Source: an uncultured Verrucomicrobia subdivision 3 bacterium (GTDB lineage: Bacteria; Verrucomicrobiota; Verrucomicrobiia; Limisphaerales; UBA11358). From it: a stretch of 25,855 bases of DNA. Shown here piece by piece: positions 23,308 to 25,855 of this stretch. The DNA lies in the NCBI GenBank assembly GCA_903861445.1, contig CAIOUK010000160.1, positions 1 through 25,855 on the forward strand, read 5' to 3'. The position numbers and the translations under genes are program-made. The notes beneath the pieces were generated by a model. That model made no database searches, was not told where the DNA came from, and worked only from the letters and a program-made list of their open reading frames with translations. The stretch's first letter is position 1. Every line of letters starts with the position of its first letter.

Positions 23308-24473
23308 ACGTCCTCGCCACGCCGCCGAAAAATTTTGAAGTGAAGCCGAAGCTTGATGCCAAAGGTGAGGAGCTTGGCGAGTTGCTCGAAGTTTCGATGG
23401 GGCCGCATCACCCGTCCACGCACGGCGTGTTCCGCATGGATGTGGTGCTTGATGGCGAAAAGGTCGTGAAGCTCAAGCCGGTGTTCGGCTATCTGCACCG
23501 GAACCACGAGAAGATTGGCGAGAATATTTCGTATCTGGCCAATATGCCTTACACGGATCGCCTGGATTATTTTTGTTCGATGACGAACAACTGGGCTTAC
23601 GCGCTAACCATCGAGAAGCTCGCCGGCTTGGCGGTTCCCGAACGCGCGGAACACATTCGCGTCATCATGGCGGAACTTACGCGCCTCCAGAATCACACCT
23701 GTCTCATCGGTTTTTTTGTTCAGGACATGGGCGCGCTTGGCACGCCGATGATGTATGCGTTCCGCGAACGCGAAAAAATTCTCGACCTGTTCGAGGAAGT
23801 CAGCGGCGCGCGAATGATGTGCAATTACATGCGTTTCGGCGGCGTGCGTGTGGATGTGAACGACGAATGGATCGCGAGGACGAAAAAAGTCGTCGCCGAC
23901 TACAGCAAATTTCTCGACGAATTTGGAACCTTCCTCACCGAGAATGAAATCGTTCTCGCCCGCACGCAATTCGTCGGTGTGCTGCCGAAAGATTTGGCGG
24001 TCAGCGCGTCCATCACCGGCCCGATGCTCCGCGCCGCCGGCGTGAATTACGACCTGCGGAAGGTGGACAAATACGGCATCTACAGCCGATTTAATTTTCA
24101 GGTGCCGGTCGGCGAGCACGGCGACATTTACGACCGCTACATGATTCGTGTTTTGGAAATGCGCGAGAGCATCAAGATTTTGGAGCAGGCGCTGCGCGAC
24201 ATTCCCGCCGGATCGGTCATGGACCCGAAGGCGAAGTTGCGCGGTTTCCGCCCGAAAGCCGGCGAAGTTTATGGCCGCGTCGAAGGCCCGAAAGGCGAAC
24301 TCGGTTTTTATGTGATCAGCGACGGTTCGCCGAATCCGTATCGCTACCGCGTGCGTCCGCCGAGTTTTATCAACCTGACCATTTTGGAAGACATATGTCT
24401 CGGCCACAATATTTCCGACGCCGTCGTGATTCTCGGCAGCGTGGACATCGTGCTCGGTGAAGTGGATCGCTGA
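23304..24473 (+). CDS. nuoD: NADH-quinone oxidoreductase subunit D (49-kDa type)
   Basis: The protein has 389 residues, a separate NuoD rather than a NuoCD fusion. It forms much of the quinone-binding site. MGPHHPSTHGVFRMDVVLDGE, GYLHRNHEKIGENISYLANMPYTDRLDY and the C-terminal SVDIVLGEVDR are hallmarks. The GTG start at 23304 overlaps nuoC by 4 nt and gives about 30 residues before the conserved core, so a slightly later start is possible. Confidence 0.96.
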   Translation: MNVLATPPKNFEVKPKLDAKGEELGELLEVSMGPHHPSTHGVFRMDVVLDGEKVVKLKPVFGYLHRNHEKIGENISYLANMPYTDRLDYFCSMTNNWAYALTIEKLAGLAVPERAEHIRVIMAELTRLQNHTCLIGFFVQDMGALGTPMMYAFREREKILDLFEEVSGARMMCNYMRFGGVRVDVNDEWIARTKKVVADYSKFLDEFGTFLTENEIVLARTQFVGVLPKDLAVSASITGPMLRAAGVNYDLRKVDKYGIYSRFNFQVPVGEHGDIYDRYMIRVLEMRESIKILEQALRDIPAGSVMDPKAKLRGFRPKAGEVYGRVEGPKGELGFYVISDGSPNPYRYRVRPPSFINLTILEDICLGHNISDAVVILGSVDIVLGEVDR

Positions 24474-24483
24474 AAATATTTTT

Positions 24484-25137
24484 ATGCTCGGTGAGCAAAT
24501 CATTAAAGGCATGGCGGTGACCGCCCGGAATTTCTTCGGAAGCTACGCTTCGAAGGAACGCCTCACCACCGTGCAATATCCCGAGGAGCGCCTGCCGCAA
24601 AAGGGCAACACGCGCCAGTTCCCGTTTCTTGTATTTGACGGCGACGACGCGGAGAAAGGGCTGCGCTGCGTCGCGTGCCAGATTTGCGAGAAGGAATGTC
24701 CGCCCAAGTGCATTTACATCGTCAAGAGCAAGGACAAGAAGCCCGATTACAAAGGCCAGCCGCAGATTTATCCGCTGACCTTCGACATTGATATTTCCGT
24801 CTGTATGAGCTGCCAGATTTGCGTCGAGGTCTGCCCGTTCGAGTCCATCAAGATGAACACGGAGTTTGAGTTGAGCACGGCGGATCGTTTCGGCGACCTG
24901 CTGCTGACCAAGGAACAACTCGCGAAGCCAAACAGCTACTACCAAAAGATTCATCCGGTGGACGCCGCCGAATCGGACGCCGTCATCGCCGTCGAAAAAG
25001 CCAAAGCCGAGGCCAAAGCTAAAGCCGCTGCCGAGGCAAAAGCGAAGGCGGATGCTGAAGCCAAAGCCAAGGCTGCTGCGGCTACCGCCGCCGCGCCCAT
25101 CGCACCGCCGCCGGCCAACCCGCCAACCACGACTTAA
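24484..25137 (+). CDS. nuoI: NADH-quinone oxidoreductase subunit I with an Ala/Lys-rich C-terminal tail
   Basis: The protein has 217 residues. It carries two [4Fe-4S] motifs: Cys62, 65, 68 with Cys72 (CVACQICEKECP) and Cys107, 110, 113 with Cys117 (CMSCQICVEVCP), which are the N6a and N6b clusters. The N-terminus MLGEQIIKGMAVTARNFFGS is typical. Residues 171-205 are a run of Lys, Ala and Glu (EKAKAEAKAK and similar), then a Pro-rich end. That tail is not part of usual NuoI and looks like a charged helix or low-complexity extension. An in-frame GTG at 24457 inside nuoD is an alternative start; ATG 24484 fits the family N-terminus better. It lies between nuoD and nuoH, not after nuoH as is common. 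Confidence 0.93.
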   Translation: MLGEQIIKGMAVTARNFFGSYASKERLTTVQYPEERLPQKGNTRQFPFLVFDGDDAEKGLRCVACQICEKECPPKCIYIVKSKDKKPDYKGQPQIYPLTFDIDISVCMSCQICVEVCPFESIKMNTEFELSTADRFGDLLLTKEQLAKPNSYYQKIHPVDAAESDAVIAVEKAKAEAKAKAAAEAKAKADAEAKAKAAAATAAAPIAPPPANPPTTT

Positions 25138-25139
25138 AA

Positions 25140-25855
25140 ATGTTTGACCAGCTCGACCAAATTTTCTTGAGCGCCTTGCACTGGCTCGTGAGCTTTGTGC
25201 CGGAAATGCTGCGTCCGCTGGTGACGCCGCTCATTTGCATCAGTTTCATCCTGATGGTTTTTCCGGCGTTTTTCTCCATCATCACGATTTTCGAGCGCAA
25301 AGGCATCGGCCGCATTCAAAACCGCTACGGCCCGAACCGCGTCGGCATTCCGTTCACGAAAATCCGCCTCGCCGGCTTCGGCCAGTTCATTCCCGACGGC
25401 TTGAAAATGCTCACGAAGGAAGACATCGTGCCGCGCGCGGCGGACAAGCTGGTTCATTTCCTCGCGCCGGTGGTGATGCTCATTCCGGTGCTGCTGTCAT
25501 ATTCCGTTTTGCCGTTTGGCAAAAATATGACGTTGGCCGACTACGACGCCGGGCTGCTGTTCTTCTTCGCCGTCGGCGGCGCAGTGGAACTCGCCGTATT
25601 CATGGCCGGTTGGTCCAGCCGCAACAAATACTCGCTGCTCGGCGCGATGCGCGCGATTGCGCAAATGGTCAGCTACGAAATTCCGCTCATTCTGTCCGCC
25701 GTCAGCGTCGTGATGATTGTCGGCTCGCTGAAATTGACCGACATCATCGCGCACCAAAATCATTTCACCTTCGGCATCGCGCACTGGCATGTGTTTACGC
25801 CGTGGGGTTTCATCGGCTTCGTGCTGTTCTTCATCGCGTCGCTCGCGGAATCCAA
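25140..25855 (+). CDS. nuoH: NADH-quinone oxidoreductase subunit H, cut by the right edge
   Basis: About 238 residues are present and the gene continues past the window. The sequence begins MFDQLDQIFLSALHW with ATG at 25140, three nt after the nuoI stop (TAA at 25135-25137). NuoH motifs are visible: FERKGIGRIQNRYGPNRVG near residue 55, GFGQFIPDGLKMLTKED after it, and AMRAIAQMVSYEIPL near residue 175. At least five membrane helices are seen. NuoH links the quinone site to the membrane arm. Confidence 0.95.
   Translation, partial: MFDQLDQIFLSALHWLVSFVPEMLRPLVTPLICISFILMVFPAFFSIITIFERKGIGRIQNRYGPNRVGIPFTKIRLAGFGQFIPDGLKMLTKEDIVPRAADKLVHFLAPVVMLIPVLLSYSVLPFGKNMTLADYDAGLLFFFAVGGAVELAVFMAGWSSRNKYSLLGAMRAIAQMVSYEIPLILSAVSVVMIVGSLKLTDIIAHQNHFTFGIAHWHVFTPWGFIGFVLFFIASLAES

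Overview
The window reads as a chromosomal segment from a high-GC Gram-negative bacterium of the Verrucomicrobiota, probably near Pedosphaera/Limisphaerales. That placement is an inference from gene content. The clues are a large secreted autotransporter-type beta-strand repeat protein beside a pseudopilin-like protein with an H-x9-DG ending, a GH78 rhamnosidase beside a giant beta-propeller histidine kinase, a futalosine-pathway gene, and starts that mostly lack strong ribosome binding sites. No phage, insertion sequence with transposase, or CRISPR array is visible.

Layout. (1) Positions 1-396 are non-coding and packed with nested palindromes; a likely terminator for an off-window gene is at the left edge. 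(2) 397-3901 hold three overlapping tandem paralogues of the CNNM/CBS (CorC/HlyC) membrane family. (3) A carotenoid-biosynthesis-like membrane protein (minus strand) ends against them and is divergent from mqnD of the futalosine menaquinone pathway. (4) 5724-9671 is a housekeeping block: rpsB, tsf, a small AT-rich hypothetical gene on the opposite strand, pyrH and mutM. It has readable promoters, a structured rpsB leader, an rpsB-tsf hairpin and a terminator after tsf. (5) tRNA-Asn(GTT) with its own promoter follows.

(6) 9895-21385 is the accessory part. A secreted alpha-L-rhamnosidase overlaps by 4 bp a 1063-residue sensor kinase with about 13 propeller blade motifs, a Y_Y_Y domain, one membrane helix and a HisKA_3-type kinase. 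A NarL/LuxR response regulator, a secreted beta-strand-repeat protein, a pseudopilin-like protein and the decayed remains of a second pseudopilin gene follow. A 20-bp inverted repeat (TACCCAT arms, GTTT spacer) occurs twice, with 19 of 20 positions identical: once directly before the regulator gene and once upstream of the surface-protein gene. The most economical reading is that the regulator binds these sites, linking polysaccharide sensing and rhamnose release to surface-protein expression. This is the best candidate for an undescribed local system.

(7) 21662 to the right edge is a complex I operon in the order nuoA-B-C-D-I-H (nuoH cut by the edge). The NADH-module genes nuoE, F and G are not in their common place between D and H, and NuoI has an unusual Lys/Ala-rich C-terminal tail.
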